Part shown: positions 8,382 to 17,022 of the stretch, piece by piece | How positions within the stretch are numbered: position 1 is the stretch's first letter | Layout: each line of letters opens with the position of its first letter | From: Terriglobales bacterium | GTDB lineage: Bacteria > Acidobacteriota > Terriglobia > Bryobacterales > Bryobacteraceae | Length of the DNA stretch: 64,000 bases | Assembly (NCBI GenBank): GCA_027485675.1 | Contig: JAIXQP010000017.1 | Coordinates: 1 to 64,000, forward strand | Reading direction: 5' to 3' | The notes under the pieces: model-generated | What the model was told of the DNA's origin: nothing | The model's database searches: none | Seen by the model: the letters and a program-made list of their open reading frames with translations, nothing else | Position numbers and translations under genes: made by a program

Positions 8382-9887
8382 CTACTCGACTTTGATAGAG
8401 AAGGTTTCGAGGGTGAGCGCGGAAGCGCGGCGGAGTTCGGCGGCGGCGAGGTTGAGCGCCCGGCGGGCATTGACGAGCAACTGCTGGCTTTCGGCCAGTT
8501 CACTTTGGCGGACGTTGAGGTTGAGGTTGTTGGACTGGCCTTCACTATAGAGGCGCAGTTCGCTTTCAAGGCGTTCCCGGCTGGCGGTCTGGCTATCGGC
8601 GGCGGCCCCAATGCGGGACTGGGCGGCGACGTGGTTCTCCCACGCGCGGCGGACTTCGAGGGCCGTTTGCACTTCCAGTTGGCGGATTTGCGCCTCCGCG
8701 CGGCGTTCCATGGCTTTCTGCTGGCCGTAGCGGCCTTCGGCTTCGCGGTTGCGCAGCGGCAGTTCAATGGTCAGGGTCGCTTCATAAGTGGGATAGCTGT
8801 TGCGCCAGACCTGCGAATAGGCGCGGCCGTAACCGCCGACCAGTTGCGGCGGCGGATCGAGCGAAAAGCCGGGAAAGAATTCGCCCTGTGGCACGGCGCG
8901 TCCGGCGAGGCCTTGGGCGGTGCGGGAGAGCGCCAGGTCGACGGCCGGCTTGCGGCCTTCGGCGGCGGCTTTCGTATTCTCCTTCTCGGCGCTCAGCCGC
9001 TGCGCAGCGGCCGCCAGCTCCGGGCGGAAGCGGAGAGCGCGTTCGGCGAGCTCGTTGGCGGACTTGGCTTCGAGAGCGAGTTGGGTTTCCACCGGCCGCC
9101 ATTCCTGGTCCCAGATGCCATCGGACCCGCCGGCGGCGAGCAGGGACTTCAGCTGCTGGGCCGCTTCGCGGGCGGCGCCCCGGGCCTGGGCGGCTTGCTC
9201 TTCGGCGCGGCGGAGTTGACCGCGGGCGCCGGCCAGTTCATTGTCGGCCTGTTCTCCGGCGCTGACGAGCCGGGCGGTGGAGTCGAGCGCGGCCTGGGCG
9301 TACTTGACGCTGTCGTTGGCGGCGGTTTCGGCGTCCAGCGCGGCGACCCAACTCCAATAGGCGGCTTCGACGCGGGCGGCGATATCGAGCACTTTGGCTT
9401 CGAAGTCCCGATCGGCAGCCCTTTGGTTGGCCCGGCGGACGCGGAGGGCGGAGCGGAACTGGTCGTCCTTGCGAAAACGCCAGATGGGGACGGCGAGGGT
9501 GGTGCGCCAGACGGGGGCGTAGTAGGGATTTAACGAGGTGAAGGGATTGGTGGTCGAGACGCGATTGTTTTCGAGGACGTTCTCGAAGGTCGCGCCGAGC
9601 CACGGCAGGCGTTGGCGAAAGGTGGTGGCCTGGGTCGAGTTGCGTTCGTCGAGGCGGCCGTTCACGCCTTGGAGAATGGAGGTGGCGGCGGTGGTGGCGC
9701 TGCGCTGGGCGAAGCGGAAGCCGAGGACGGGATCGAAGGCGCCCTGGGCGTTGAGCAGGGCGGCGGCGGCGCCCTCCTGACCGGTCCTTTCGGCCACCAG
9801 TTCCGGGTTTTTCTGCAGGGCCATGGCGATGGCGTCGCGGAGGGCCAGAGGCTCGGCGGCAAAGGCGAACAGGAAAATCCAGGTCAT
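8382..9887 (-). CDS. TolC-family outer-membrane efflux channel
   Basis: A 501-residue protein with the two helical-hairpin TolC repeats: long Ala/Glu/Arg/Gln-rich helices, with short beta parts such as FDPVLGFRFAQRS and the aromatic region FSLDPPPQLVGGYGRAYSQVWRN. A short hydrophobic N-terminus (MTWIFLFAFAAEPLAL) serves as signal. I start at the ATG at 9885-9887 because it overlaps the tetR stop codon as ATGA, a usual coupling arrangement. It forms the outer-membrane duct for the RND pump encoded 1.3 kb downstream. The same operon order (regulator, channel, adaptor, pump) is common in acidobacteria and proteobacteria. Confidence 0.92.
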   Translation of the reverse strand: MTWIFLFAFAAEPLALRDAIAMALQKNPELVAERTGQEGAAAALLNAQGAFDPVLGFRFAQRSATTAATSILQGVNGRLDERNSTQATTFRQRLPWLGATFENVLENNRVSTTNPFTSLNPYYAPVWRTTLAVPIWRFRKDDQFRSALRVRRANQRAADRDFEAKVLDIAARVEAAYWSWVAALDAETAANDSVKYAQAALDSTARLVSAGEQADNELAGARGQLRRAEEQAAQARGAAREAAQQLKSLLAAGGSDGIWDQEWRPVETQLALEAKSANELAERALRFRPELAAAAQRLSAEKENTKAAAEGRKPAVDLALSRTAQGLAGRAVPQGEFFPGFSLDPPPQLVGGYGRAYSQVWRNSYPTYEATLTIELPLRNREAEGRYGQQKAMERRAEAQIRQLEVQTALEVRRAWENHVAAQSRIGAAADSQTASRERLESELRLYSEGQSNNLNLNVRQSELAESQQLLVNARRALNLAAAELRRASALTLETFSIKVE

Positions 9888-10462
9888 TGGGACACCTCGG
9901 GAAGGGGCATGGGGTGGCGGGAGAGGGCAATCAGGTAAGCGTGGAGGCGGGCGATTTTCGGATCCGCGGGGTCGCAAAACCCGAGCAGGACGTCCGTCCA
10001 GCAGCCGTCGCTCGCGCAGGCCAGAGTCATCGCCTGCAGAGCGGGCAGACCGTCGGACTCCAACCGCGCATGGAGGCCGAGGAGTTCAGCGCGCCGGAAA
10101 CCGGCGATGGAGGGCTCGGCGACGAGCATCTCGAGGAGGGCGCGGGTGGATTCCGCCTGCCCGTTTTGGATGCACTCGAGGTTGGCGCGGAGGTAGGCGC
10201 GGGTGAAGCGGCCGGGGGAGCCATCGTCGGGTTCCTGCTCCCAGAAGGCATCGATTCGAGAGCGCATCGTGTGGACGACGAGGTCGAATACGCCGAGGAG
10301 GAGCTCCTGCTTAGACTTAAAGTGATGGGTTAAGCCACCCTTGCTAACTTCTGCTTTTGCGGCAACTTTATCGAGCGTTAGGGCGCGGACGCCATCGTGT
10401 TCCAGCGCGGCGAGGGCGGCGGTGAGAATCTTGGAGCGGGAGAGTTCAGATTTGACAGACAT
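9884..10462 (-). CDS. TetR-family repressor of the efflux operon
   Basis: A 192-residue protein with an N-terminal TetR helix-turn-helix (LTLDKVAAKAEVSKGGLTHHF, about residues 28-48) and a C-terminal ligand-binding half (TetR_C type, LLEMLVAEPSIAGFR). It is the first gene of the operon and overlaps tolC by 4 bp. Two palindromic sites lie in its own promoter: one between the -35 and -10 boxes and one between the -10 box and the start codon. Binding there would block transcription of the whole operon including itself. The inducer is unknown; a pump substrate or a fatty acyl compound is the natural guess, given the acyl-ACP synthetase at the operon end. Confidence 0.93.
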   Translation of the reverse strand: MSVKSELSRSKILTAALAALEHDGVRALTLDKVAAKAEVSKGGLTHHFKSKQELLLGVFDLVVHTMRSRIDAFWEQEPDDGSPGRFTRAYLRANLECIQNGQAESTRALLEMLVAEPSIAGFRRAELLGLHARLESDGLPALQAMTLACASDGCWTDVLLGFCDPADPKIARLHAYLIALSRHPMPLPEVSQ

Positions 10463-10465
10463 AAA

Positions 10466-10479
10466 ACCGACCAGTCGGT
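10466..10479. promoter_or_regulatory. TetR operator, site 1 (ACCGAC-CA-GTCGGT)
   Basis: A 14-bp palindrome with two mismatched central bases. It lies between the -10 box and the tetR start codon, where bound repressor would block the initiating polymerase. The same half-sites form site 2. Confidence 0.85.
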
Positions 10480-10488
10480 CTCTTTCGC

Positions 10489-10517
10489 AGAATAAAACCG
10501 ACCGGTCGGTCTGTCAA
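10489..10517 (-). promoter_or_regulatory. Promoter of the tetR-tolC-adaptor-RND operon
   Basis: Read on the minus strand: perfect -35 TTGACA (10512-10517), a 17-bp spacer and -10 TATTCT (10489-10494). The spacer is nearly filled by operator site 2. Transcription should start about 20 bp before the tetR ATG. Confidence 0.85.
10497..10510. promoter_or_regulatory. TetR operator, site 2 (ACCGACCGGTCGGT)
   Basis: A perfect 14-bp palindrome in the 17-bp promoter spacer. It is 31 bp from site 1 (start to start), about three helical turns, so both sites face the same side of the DNA. Flanks (ATAAA before, CT after) are also shared between the two sites. Confidence 0.9.
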
Positions 10518-10528
10518 GTAAATTTTCG

Positions 10529-10918
10529 CTATTGCTCGGTGGCCGTGGCGAGGTACTGCGCCGTCACTTCGCCGTGCGAGGCGTCGGCGACTACCTGGCC
10601 CTTGCGGAAGATGAGAACCTGCGGAGACTCGTGACGGATGCCGGTGGCCGAGGCTATCTGATTTGACAACTCTCTTTCTTTCTGCACGATGAGGGTATAA
10701 AGCGGAACTTCTGGATGAGCATGGAGGAACTCGTCTACGTGCCGCTTGGCCATCCAGCTCACCGGACAGGTTTGGCTGTGTTTGAAGACCACCGCCACCT
10801 CCTTGCCGATGAACTCCGCAAAGTTGAACGCAGTTGTTTCCTCGCTGTCGCCGGAGGTCCGAAACCAGTTAAGAATATCCACGACCGTTGGATTCTTCTC
10901 GGCCCGCGGAGGATGCAT
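10529..10918 (-). CDS. YtxJ-like monothiol thioredoxin-fold protein
   Basis: A 129-residue protein matching the YtxJ/DUF2847 family: FKHSQTCPVSWMAKRHVDEF (single Cys51), then ESPQVLIFRKGQVVADASHGEVTA near the C-terminus, which is the cis-Pro and beta3-beta4 region of a thioredoxin fold. In Firmicutes this family is linked to bacillithiol and is proposed to remove bacillithiol from proteins. The active site has only one cysteine (TCPVS), as in the family. The start is uncertain: the ATG at 10916-10918 overlaps the upstream gene by 50 bp without a clear ribosome site, and a GTG at 10882 would also give a full fold. Confidence 0.85.
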   Translation of the reverse strand: MHPPRAEKNPTVVDILNWFRTSGDSEETTAFNFAEFIGKEVAVVFKHSQTCPVSWMAKRHVDEFLHAHPEVPLYTLIVQKERELSNQIASATGIRHESPQVLIFRKGQVVADASHGEVTAQYLATATEQ

Positions 10919-11228
10919 CGTCCGCGGGCCGATCTTGGCGAGCGCTCTCGCGGAGCCTTTCGGCGAGTCCTGTCTCCAGCCAGAGGGGCACGCGCGGGTC
11001 CTGGCCGAGGCGGAACACCATGCCTTTCTGGATCAGCTTGGGTTTTGGGGTGGCAGCGATGTCTTGCCAGGGGACGAAGAGCGCGCCGGCGAACTCCTGG
11101 GCGGCCGGGTTCCGGGTGGCGAGTGACCGCCAATCGGAGAATATGCGGAGGAGCAGCACCACGCCGAGGCGGATGACGAGAATAGTCAGCGCACGAGCTT
11201 TGTATTCCGTCGGAACATTACAATTCAC
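10869..11228 (-). CDS. Small membrane-anchored protein of unknown function
   Basis: A 119-residue frame starting with GTG (11226-11228) preceded by AGGATGA. Residues about 14-29 (LTILVIRLGVVLLLRIF) form one membrane helix; the rest is polar and positively charged, with no family I recognise. Third codon positions are rich in G and C until about position 10920, which supports coding. Beyond that the signal weakens and the frame overlaps the start of the YtxJ-like gene. It could be real and end as read, or the true end could be altered by an error near 10920. Same strand as the redox protein, so they probably share a transcript. Confidence 0.5.
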   Translation of the reverse strand: MNCNVPTEYKARALTILVIRLGVVLLLRIFSDWRSLATRNPAAQEFAGALFVPWQDIAATPKPKLIQKGMVFRLGQDPRVPLWLETGLAERLRESARQDRPADDASSAGREESNGRGYS

Positions 11229-11315
11229 TCATCCTATATTTCCACTCCCGCCGGGGAACCCTTATCCGCTAGCGGCAGTTGGATCTGCCGGAATCGAAAG
11301 TAGAGAGGCATGTTG

Positions 11316-12401
11316 ATGTTCATTCGGAATCTCAATCACAGATTGGCTCAGTTTGCCGCCACCACGGCGTTGCTAGCCACGAGCGCGAGCGCGCAGACGG
11401 CCGTGAGTGTTTCCGGGGGCCGGCTTTCGCTGACGACTCCCGGCGGAAACCAGTCGGTCAAGGTGGAGGTGAGCGGTAGCGGGTTGGCCCGCGTTTTCGG
11501 CTTCCCGGGGATCGCGGATGGCACGCCATACGGCGGGCTTTCGGGCGTCACGGTGACGACGGGCGCAGGGAACGACAAGGTAGAGTTCGAACTGCTTTCT
11601 TCCCAGAGCTTCGATGTTCGGGTCGATACGGGGTCGGGGCAGGCCGAGACGAAGGTGAAGTGGAAGATTCTAGCGGGCGGATTGGCCCCGGCGGCGAACC
11701 TCGCCGTTTTGGGAACTGAGGGGCAGACGCGACTGGTGGAGGTGGACCTGGAGTCGGAGAGCAACCGGGCGGCGGTCTCGATCGACACCGGTTCGGCGAA
11801 CCAGGTGGCGGCTAAAGTCGTTTCCGCGAACGCTTCCGAGTTTTTGCGGGTCGCGTTTGCGTCGGCGGCGCCAAGGACGTCTCTCGAGGTGGGGTCGAAC
11901 GCCTCCGCGCTCGAGGTGGATGTGCGCGGAGGAGCCACTCCGGCGGCGGACGAACTGATGTACAAAATCATGCAGGGCCGCCGGGCCGACGTCAACCTGA
12001 ACTGGGCGATCGACACGGGGGCTGGCGACGACAAGGTGGAGGCACTGGTATCCACTTCGGGCAGCACCGTGACGCAGCGCGGCAGTGTGCTAACCCGCGC
12101 CGGTAACGATACGGTGCAGTTCGAGACCGACGCTTTCAGCACGGTCACGGGTCTGACGATCAACGGGGGTTTGGGCGCCGATCTGCTGAGTCAGGTGATC
12201 AAGGGCCGGTTCCAGAGCTCCCAGACGCTGCGGACCTCGATGTTGGGCGGCGACGGGGACGACGAGCTGATCCTGACCACCGATACCGGCATCTTCGGTA
12301 CCGGACTTCCCAACGACACATTCCCGTTGATCGACTGTGGGTTGGGCACCGACCGGTTTAACGCGTTTGGCCTGATCCGCGGCTGCGAGTCGCGGCTGTA
12401 G
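11316..12401 (+). CDS. Secreted protein with RTX-like GxGxD motifs
   Basis: A 361-residue protein with a signal peptide ending in LLATSASAQ. The ATG at 11316 is chosen over the one at 11310 because GAGAGG then lies 7 nt upstream. The mature protein is Ser/Thr/Val/Asp rich and beta-like. It carries several short nonapeptide-like motifs: TGAGNDKVEFE, DTGAGDDKVEA, RAGNDTVQFE and GGDGDDELIL. These match the GGxGxDxUx pattern of calcium-binding RTX repeats, but are scattered rather than in a tight array. A calcium-stabilised extracellular protein is plausible. No enzyme domain is seen. Two cysteines close to the C-terminus (DCGLG, RGCES) may form a disulfide. Confidence 0.8.
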   Translation: MFIRNLNHRLAQFAATTALLATSASAQTAVSVSGGRLSLTTPGGNQSVKVEVSGSGLARVFGFPGIADGTPYGGLSGVTVTTGAGNDKVEFELLSSQSFDVRVDTGSGQAETKVKWKILAGGLAPAANLAVLGTEGQTRLVEVDLESESNRAAVSIDTGSANQVAAKVVSANASEFLRVAFASAAPRTSLEVGSNASALEVDVRGGATPAADELMYKIMQGRRADVNLNWAIDTGAGDDKVEALVSTSGSTVTQRGSVLTRAGNDTVQFETDAFSTVTGLTINGGLGADLLSQVIKGRFQSSQTLRTSMLGGDGDDELILTTDTGIFGTGLPNDTFPLIDCGLGTDRFNAFGLIRGCESRL

Positions 12402-12406
12402 GCGAG

Positions 12407-12434
12407 AGGGGCGGCTGTACGCGCAACCGCCCCT
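12407..12434. terminator. Hairpin between convergent genes
   Basis: An 8-bp perfect stem, AGGGGCGG with CCGCCCCT, and a 12-nt loop. It lies between the end of the RTX-like gene and the 3' end of the receptor gene. No T-run follows on either strand, so it is only a candidate. Confidence 0.4.
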
Positions 12435-12452
12435 AGTTCTCATACTTTACGA

Positions 12453-15400
12453 TCAGAACTGCAACTTCAACGCGAACTGAATGATGCGGGCATTGTTGAC
12501 GGTGGAGGAGACCACTCCGAAGTTGGGAGCGTCCAGGTTGCCCGAGGGATTCGAGAAGTTCGGGTTGTTGAGCAGGTTGAACGCTTCCGAGCGGAACGAG
12601 AGCCGGAAGCGCTCGCCGAGCGGGAACTGCTTGTCGATGGCCACATCGATATTGCCATGCGAGGGGCCGCGGGCCACCCCGCGGCCGAGGTTGCCGTAGC
12701 GGGTCCGGGGGGCGCGGGCGAAGGCGTCGCGGTTCAGCCAGCCGCGGATACGGTCCATGGTCCCGCCGGCGGTATAGATGTTCCCGCCGACATAGTCGGC
12801 CCGGCCGCCGGTGCCGGCGCTGCCCATGTCGCCGTCCAGGTCGAGCGCGCTTTGGTTGTTGGTGATTTCAAATGGCGTCCCGGACTGGAGAACGGCGACC
12901 CCGGCAAACTGCCAGCCGCCCAGGAGCACGCGGGCCGCCTGCCACGGGTTGGGGATTTCGAGATTGAAGCTAGTGGTAAGCCGGTGGGGGCGGTCGAAGG
13001 TGGCGGGTCCCCGGTTAGAGCGGAAGTCCAGCGGATTGCCGGCGCCGTTGACGAAGTAGCGATCGGTGCCGGCCGCATCGTCGATGGCCTTTGAGAAGGT
13101 GTAGGCGGCTAGGATCTGCGCATTGCGGGCAAATCGTTTGTTCACGGTGAACTGGCCCGAGTGGTAGATGGAGTTGCCGTTATTGGCCATGTAGCGGATG
13201 GGGCCGAACCCGACGAACGGCCGGCGGAAGACGCCATCAGCACCGGGGCGCGGAAAGTTGATGTTGCGGGCAATGAACAGATGGGTGCCGTGGGTGCCGA
13301 CGTAGGCGGCTTGGAGCACGACATTACCGGGGAGTTGGCGCTGCAGATCGAGGTTCCACTGCTTGACGGTGTCGTTCCTCGGGTTCTTTTCGAGGGCCGT
13401 CAAGGTGATGTTGCTGGTGGCGGTGGGGACAGGCAGTACATTCGGGTCGAGGCCTTCGACGCGATAGACGTAGCCGTCCGGAACGCCCGTGACCGGGAAG
13501 ACGATGTTGCGCTGGGCGAGGACCGGCGGGTTGTTGAAATACTGCTGGGCGACCTGCCCGGCCGCCTGGTCGTAGTAGATGCCGAACCCGCCACGGATGG
13601 CCAGGCGCCCCGACTGGCCGGGCGCGTAGGCGAAACCGAAACGGGGAGCGAAGTTGGTGCGGGGCGCAAACACGGTGGACTTCGGGACGCCGTTTACGCC
13701 GGCGGTGATGATGCCCGCGCTTTCCGGGCTCCCCGGACCGGTGTAGCGATCCGGCCAGAATCCGATGAACGTCTTCTGCGCTTCGATGGGCGGGCTGTTG
13801 TATTCATAACGCAATCCAACATTGAGAGTCAGGTGGCGGTTCACCTTAAAGTCATCCTGGACAAAGAGATTGGTGGCAAAGTTCAACAAGTTGACGACGC
13901 CGCTGCCGGTGCCGTAAGTCCCTTGGGACGGAAGGCTGAGCAGGAAATCCGCAAAGGAGTTGGTCGTGCTCTGGCCGCTGAACACCCAGCGGGGCCGATT
14001 GGTGAGGGTGTTGCTGGCCTGCATGCGGGCTTGCCGCAATTCCACGCCAAACTTCATGGTGTGGCGGCCGCGGATGCTGGTGAAGTTGTCGCTCAGGGTG
14101 TAGCTATGAACGTTGTCGCGGAAGTACTGGTCGCGCCCGAAGTTCACAACGCCATTGATGTTGATGACAGGGATGCCCGGCAGATCGTTCGTGGCCGGAA
14201 TGCCGAGTGAGCGGGGATCCGTCGTATTCAGATTTGCGTTGCCGCCGATGGAGAGGTTTCTCGCCCAGCCCAGGCGGAGTTCGTTGAACTGGTTGGGCGT
14301 GATCAGCTGGGTGGCGGTCAAGCCAAGGTCCCACTTTCCGGTGACACTGGCCGCCGCGAGGCCGGGCAAGGCGCCGGGGTTTTCGGTCTCGGCGGGGCTG
14401 CGGAAGTAGCGCACGTTGATCCGTTGCCGGTCGCTAAAGGCATGGTCGCCGCGGAGGAAGTACTGATTGTTTTCCCCTTTCAGATTGCCGGAGCGGATGT
14501 AGTTAATGGCCGTGCCGGTGACGACGTTCGGCAGGGGAATAAACGCTTCCATGATGTTGCGGGAGATGGGGTTGATGCGGTTCGCCGGAATCGTGTTGTT
14601 CGGGAAGCAGCCGCGGCTGTCGGCGGCGCTGCAGGGCAGGCCGGTGAGCGGATCGCGAATCGGGGTGGTAAAGCGGCCGGCGCGGTTGTCCGCCGAGGGC
14701 AGGCTATAGCTATTGATGGCGGCGGTGGAGTTGGCGTTCCGCTGCCGGAGACCTTCGTAGCCGGCGAAGAAAAACGTCCGGTTCTTACCGTTGTAGAGGC
14801 GGGGCAGGATCACGGGGCCTCCTACGGTGAATCCGAACTGGTTCTGATTGTTCTGTCCGCGGCGCGTGCCGAAGAAGTTGCGGGCGTTCAGCTTGGTGTT
14901 GCGGAAAAACTCCCAGAAGGAGGCGTGGAGATCGTTGTCGCCACTGCGGGTGACGACGTTGACGACCGAGCCGGCCTGTTTGCCGTACTCGGCGGCGAAC
15001 ATGCTGGTCAGCACCTTAAACTCCGCCAGAAAGTCGAGCGCGGGGGAGCCGATGTTGGCCGGCGAGTTGTTCAGGGCGCCATGCGCCGTGAGGCCGTCCA
15101 TGAGAATGTTGTTGCTGCCGGCGCGGAGACCGTTGACGTTCGGATTCACATTGCCTAGACCGACGGTGTCAGCATTGGTCAGCGCCTGGGAGACCCCGGC
15201 GGTGAGCGCGAGCAGTTGGGTATAGTTTCGCGTGGCGAGCGGCAGGCTGCGCAGCGTCGACCCGCTGATCACGCGGCCTTGGGTGGCCGACTCCGACTGG
15301 ACGAGCGGGATGGTATCGGTGACCGACACCGACTGCTCGACCGCCTCGACAGAGAGTTTGCATTCCACAAAGATTCGTTCGGTGACGCTGACGACGACGC

Positions 15401-15680
15401 CCGTACGCCGGAACAGAGAGAAGCCGGGTTGCTGCACCGTCAGTTCGTACTGACCGGGCGGGAGGAGCGGCGCCTGGAAGTTGCCGTCGTTCGATGACCG
15501 GACGACCCGGGCGAAGCCGGTCTGCGCTTCGCGCAGGTTCACCGTGGCGTTGGGGACGGGAGCGCCGGAGGGGTCGAGCACGCTGCCCGAGATGGAACCG
15601 GTGGTCTCCTGAGCCAAAACGGGGGAGAAGTGGCCGAGGACGAAAGCGAGGGCGAGAGCCGAACGCAGGAGAGAGGTCAT
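12453..15680 (-). CDS. Oar-like TonB-dependent receptor 1
   Basis: A 1075-residue outer-membrane protein. A signal peptide (about 1-23, ending PVLAQ) is followed by a carboxypeptidase regulatory-like domain (SISGSVLDPSGAPVPNATV, about 28-110). A plug follows (VNGLRAGSNNILMDGLTAHG; FAAEYGKQAGSVVNVVTRSG) and then a long beta-barrel ending in ALKLQF with a terminal phenylalanine. This architecture is typical of the very large Oar/TonB receptor families in Solibacter relatives, thought to import or bind oligosaccharides, peptides or metal chelates. The ligand cannot be deduced. Divergently placed 124 bp away is the membrane-anchored regulator-like gene at 15805, which may act on it. Confidence 0.93.
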   Translation of the reverse strand: MTSLLRSALALAFVLGHFSPVLAQETTGSISGSVLDPSGAPVPNATVNLREAQTGFARVVRSSNDGNFQAPLLPPGQYELTVQQPGFSLFRRTGVVVSVTERIFVECKLSVEAVEQSVSVTDTIPLVQSESATQGRVISGSTLRSLPLATRNYTQLLALTAGVSQALTNADTVGLGNVNPNVNGLRAGSNNILMDGLTAHGALNNSPANIGSPALDFLAEFKVLTSMFAAEYGKQAGSVVNVVTRSGDNDLHASFWEFFRNTKLNARNFFGTRRGQNNQNQFGFTVGGPVILPRLYNGKNRTFFFAGYEGLRQRNANSTAAINSYSLPSADNRAGRFTTPIRDPLTGLPCSAADSRGCFPNNTIPANRINPISRNIMEAFIPLPNVVTGTAINYIRSGNLKGENNQYFLRGDHAFSDRQRINVRYFRSPAETENPGALPGLAAASVTGKWDLGLTATQLITPNQFNELRLGWARNLSIGGNANLNTTDPRSLGIPATNDLPGIPVININGVVNFGRDQYFRDNVHSYTLSDNFTSIRGRHTMKFGVELRQARMQASNTLTNRPRWVFSGQSTTNSFADFLLSLPSQGTYGTGSGVVNLLNFATNLFVQDDFKVNRHLTLNVGLRYEYNSPPIEAQKTFIGFWPDRYTGPGSPESAGIITAGVNGVPKSTVFAPRTNFAPRFGFAYAPGQSGRLAIRGGFGIYYDQAAGQVAQQYFNNPPVLAQRNIVFPVTGVPDGYVYRVEGLDPNVLPVPTATSNITLTALEKNPRNDTVKQWNLDLQRQLPGNVVLQAAYVGTHGTHLFIARNINFPRPGADGVFRRPFVGFGPIRYMANNGNSIYHSGQFTVNKRFARNAQILAAYTFSKAIDDAAGTDRYFVNGAGNPLDFRSNRGPATFDRPHRLTTSFNLEIPNPWQAARVLLGGWQFAGVAVLQSGTPFEITNNQSALDLDGDMGSAGTGGRADYVGGNIYTAGGTMDRIRGWLNRDAFARAPRTRYGNLGRGVARGPSHGNIDVAIDKQFPLGERFRLSFRSEAFNLLNNPNFSNPSGNLDAPNFGVVSSTVNNARIIQFALKLQF

Positions 15681-15751
15681 GGGGGAAGGTTGCTACGGAC
15701 AGGGCTTCTGTCGGCAGGGGGAGGGCGGGGTAGCACGGGGTCCCCCCCTGC

Positions 15752-15780
15752 GTCATATTCTTGAAAAGAAGGCAGGTTAA
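15752..15780 (-). promoter_or_regulatory. Possible promoter of receptor 1
   Basis: On the minus strand TTAACC, a 17-bp spacer, TATGAC: four of six matches in each box. It sits in the divergent gap between receptor 1 and the gene at 15805. Support is moderate only. Confidence 0.3.
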
Positions 15781-15804
15781 GCTTGGTAGGACAAGGGGGC
15801 ACAC

Positions 15805-17022
15805 TTGCGGCAATTTCCAACGATCGAGGAGCGAAGCTGGTTGACCGATCCACGCTGGTTGGCGGTGGAGCGGATTCTCGCCAGCCCGAAATTCTGCCAG
15901 GCGACACGGCTGTCCGGATTCCTCCGCTATGTCAGCGAGCGGGCCCTCACAGGCAAGCCGGACGAGGCGACCGAACAGCAGGTCGGCATTCATGTCTTCG
16001 GGCGAACGCCAGGCTACAACCCAGCCGAGGACAACATTGTCCGGAGTACTGCCCGGCAGGTCCGGGAGCGGTTGGCTCTCTACTATCAGGAGGAAGGGCA
16101 GGAGGATCCGATCCGCATCGTCCTGGCTCGCGGTTCGTATTTGCCGGCGTTTGAGGAGCGAATCGCCGAACCCGTGGCGGCGCCGCCGGTTCCCCTCCCC
16201 GCACCAACCTCCTCCCGCCGCGCGTGGCTCACCGCGGGATTCGCCGCCACGGCGCTCGCCGGCGCCGGTTGGGCGACGTGGAGACCGCGGCCGGAGACGG
16301 TTTGGGATTGGCTGACCGAGTCTCCGAAACCACTGCTTCTGGTGCCGGGCGACAGTGGCACGGTGATCCGGCAGAACCTTACCGGCCACAGCATCTCCGT
16401 GGCGGACTACGCGAGCGGAGCGACTCATACCGTAGACACCGCGGCCATGAAGAAAAGTGTTGTCGAAGACCTGTCCGAGCGGCGCTACACCAGCTTCGCG
16501 GACCTAAAGTTCGCCACGCGGCTCGCCATGCTTCCGCAGATCCCCCGGGAACGCTTTTCCATTCGCTTCGCCCGGGATCTTCACGTCGATGACCTGAAGG
16601 CGGCGAACATCATTCTGGTTGGCGCCCCGCAAGGGAATCCGTGGGTGGAGTTGTTTCACAAGGATCTGAATTTTCAGATCCATTCGAACGAAACCGCGCG
16701 CACCTTAACCGTCGTCAACCGTCAGCCGCGCCCCGGGGAGAAGGCCACCTACGAGTATGTGGCCACCACCCCAAACCGGCGCGCCTATGCGTTGCTGGCC
16801 TTCCGGCAGAATCTCGACCAGTCCGGCGCCGTCCTGCTGGTGCAGGGCACCACCGTCGCCGGCATCGAAGCCGCCACCGACTTTCTGTTTAATGAAGAGA
16901 ACATGGCGCCGATCCTCCGCCAAGCCAAGGCCGGGCGATCATTCGAGGTGTTGCTCGAAACGGAGTATCTGAACGCCAGTTCCGTCGGCACCGTGGTGCG
17001 CGCCACCCGGCTGGGCCGTTAG
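15805..17022 (+). CDS. Membrane-anchored protein with an N-terminal winged-helix-like domain
   Basis: A 405-residue protein, starting with TTG at 15805 after a GGGGG stretch 4 nt upstream. Residues about 20-115 match an N-terminal module frequent in Solibacter-type regulators (SPKFCQATRLSGFLRYVSE ... IHVFGRTPGYNPAEDNIVRSTARQVRERLALYYQEEG ... RGSYLPAF), which I take as a winged-helix-like DNA-binding fold. One membrane helix follows (AWLTAGFAATALAGAGWATW, about 140-160). The C-terminal about 230 residues, predicted outside the cytoplasm, match nothing I know. This is a ToxR-like plan: DNA-binding head, one helix and external sensor. It is divergent to receptor 1 and its stop codon overlaps that of receptor 2 by 4 bp, so control of one or both receptors is a reasonable inference. 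Confidence 0.75.
   Translation: MRQFPTIEERSWLTDPRWLAVERILASPKFCQATRLSGFLRYVSERALTGKPDEATEQQVGIHVFGRTPGYNPAEDNIVRSTARQVRERLALYYQEEGQEDPIRIVLARGSYLPAFEERIAEPVAAPPVPLPAPTSSRRAWLTAGFAATALAGAGWATWRPRPETVWDWLTESPKPLLLVPGDSGTVIRQNLTGHSISVADYASGATHTVDTAAMKKSVVEDLSERRYTSFADLKFATRLAMLPQIPRERFSIRFARDLHVDDLKAANIILVGAPQGNPWVELFHKDLNFQIHSNETARTLTVVNRQPRPGEKATYEYVATTPNRRAYALLAFRQNLDQSGAVLLVQGTTVAGIEAATDFLFNEENMAPILRQAKAGRSFEVLLETEYLNASSVGTVVRATRLGR

Noticed and set aside
8375-8767. An N-terminal extension of the adaptor protein
   Set aside because: It overlaps tolC in another frame and would bury the lipoprotein signal found at 8374.
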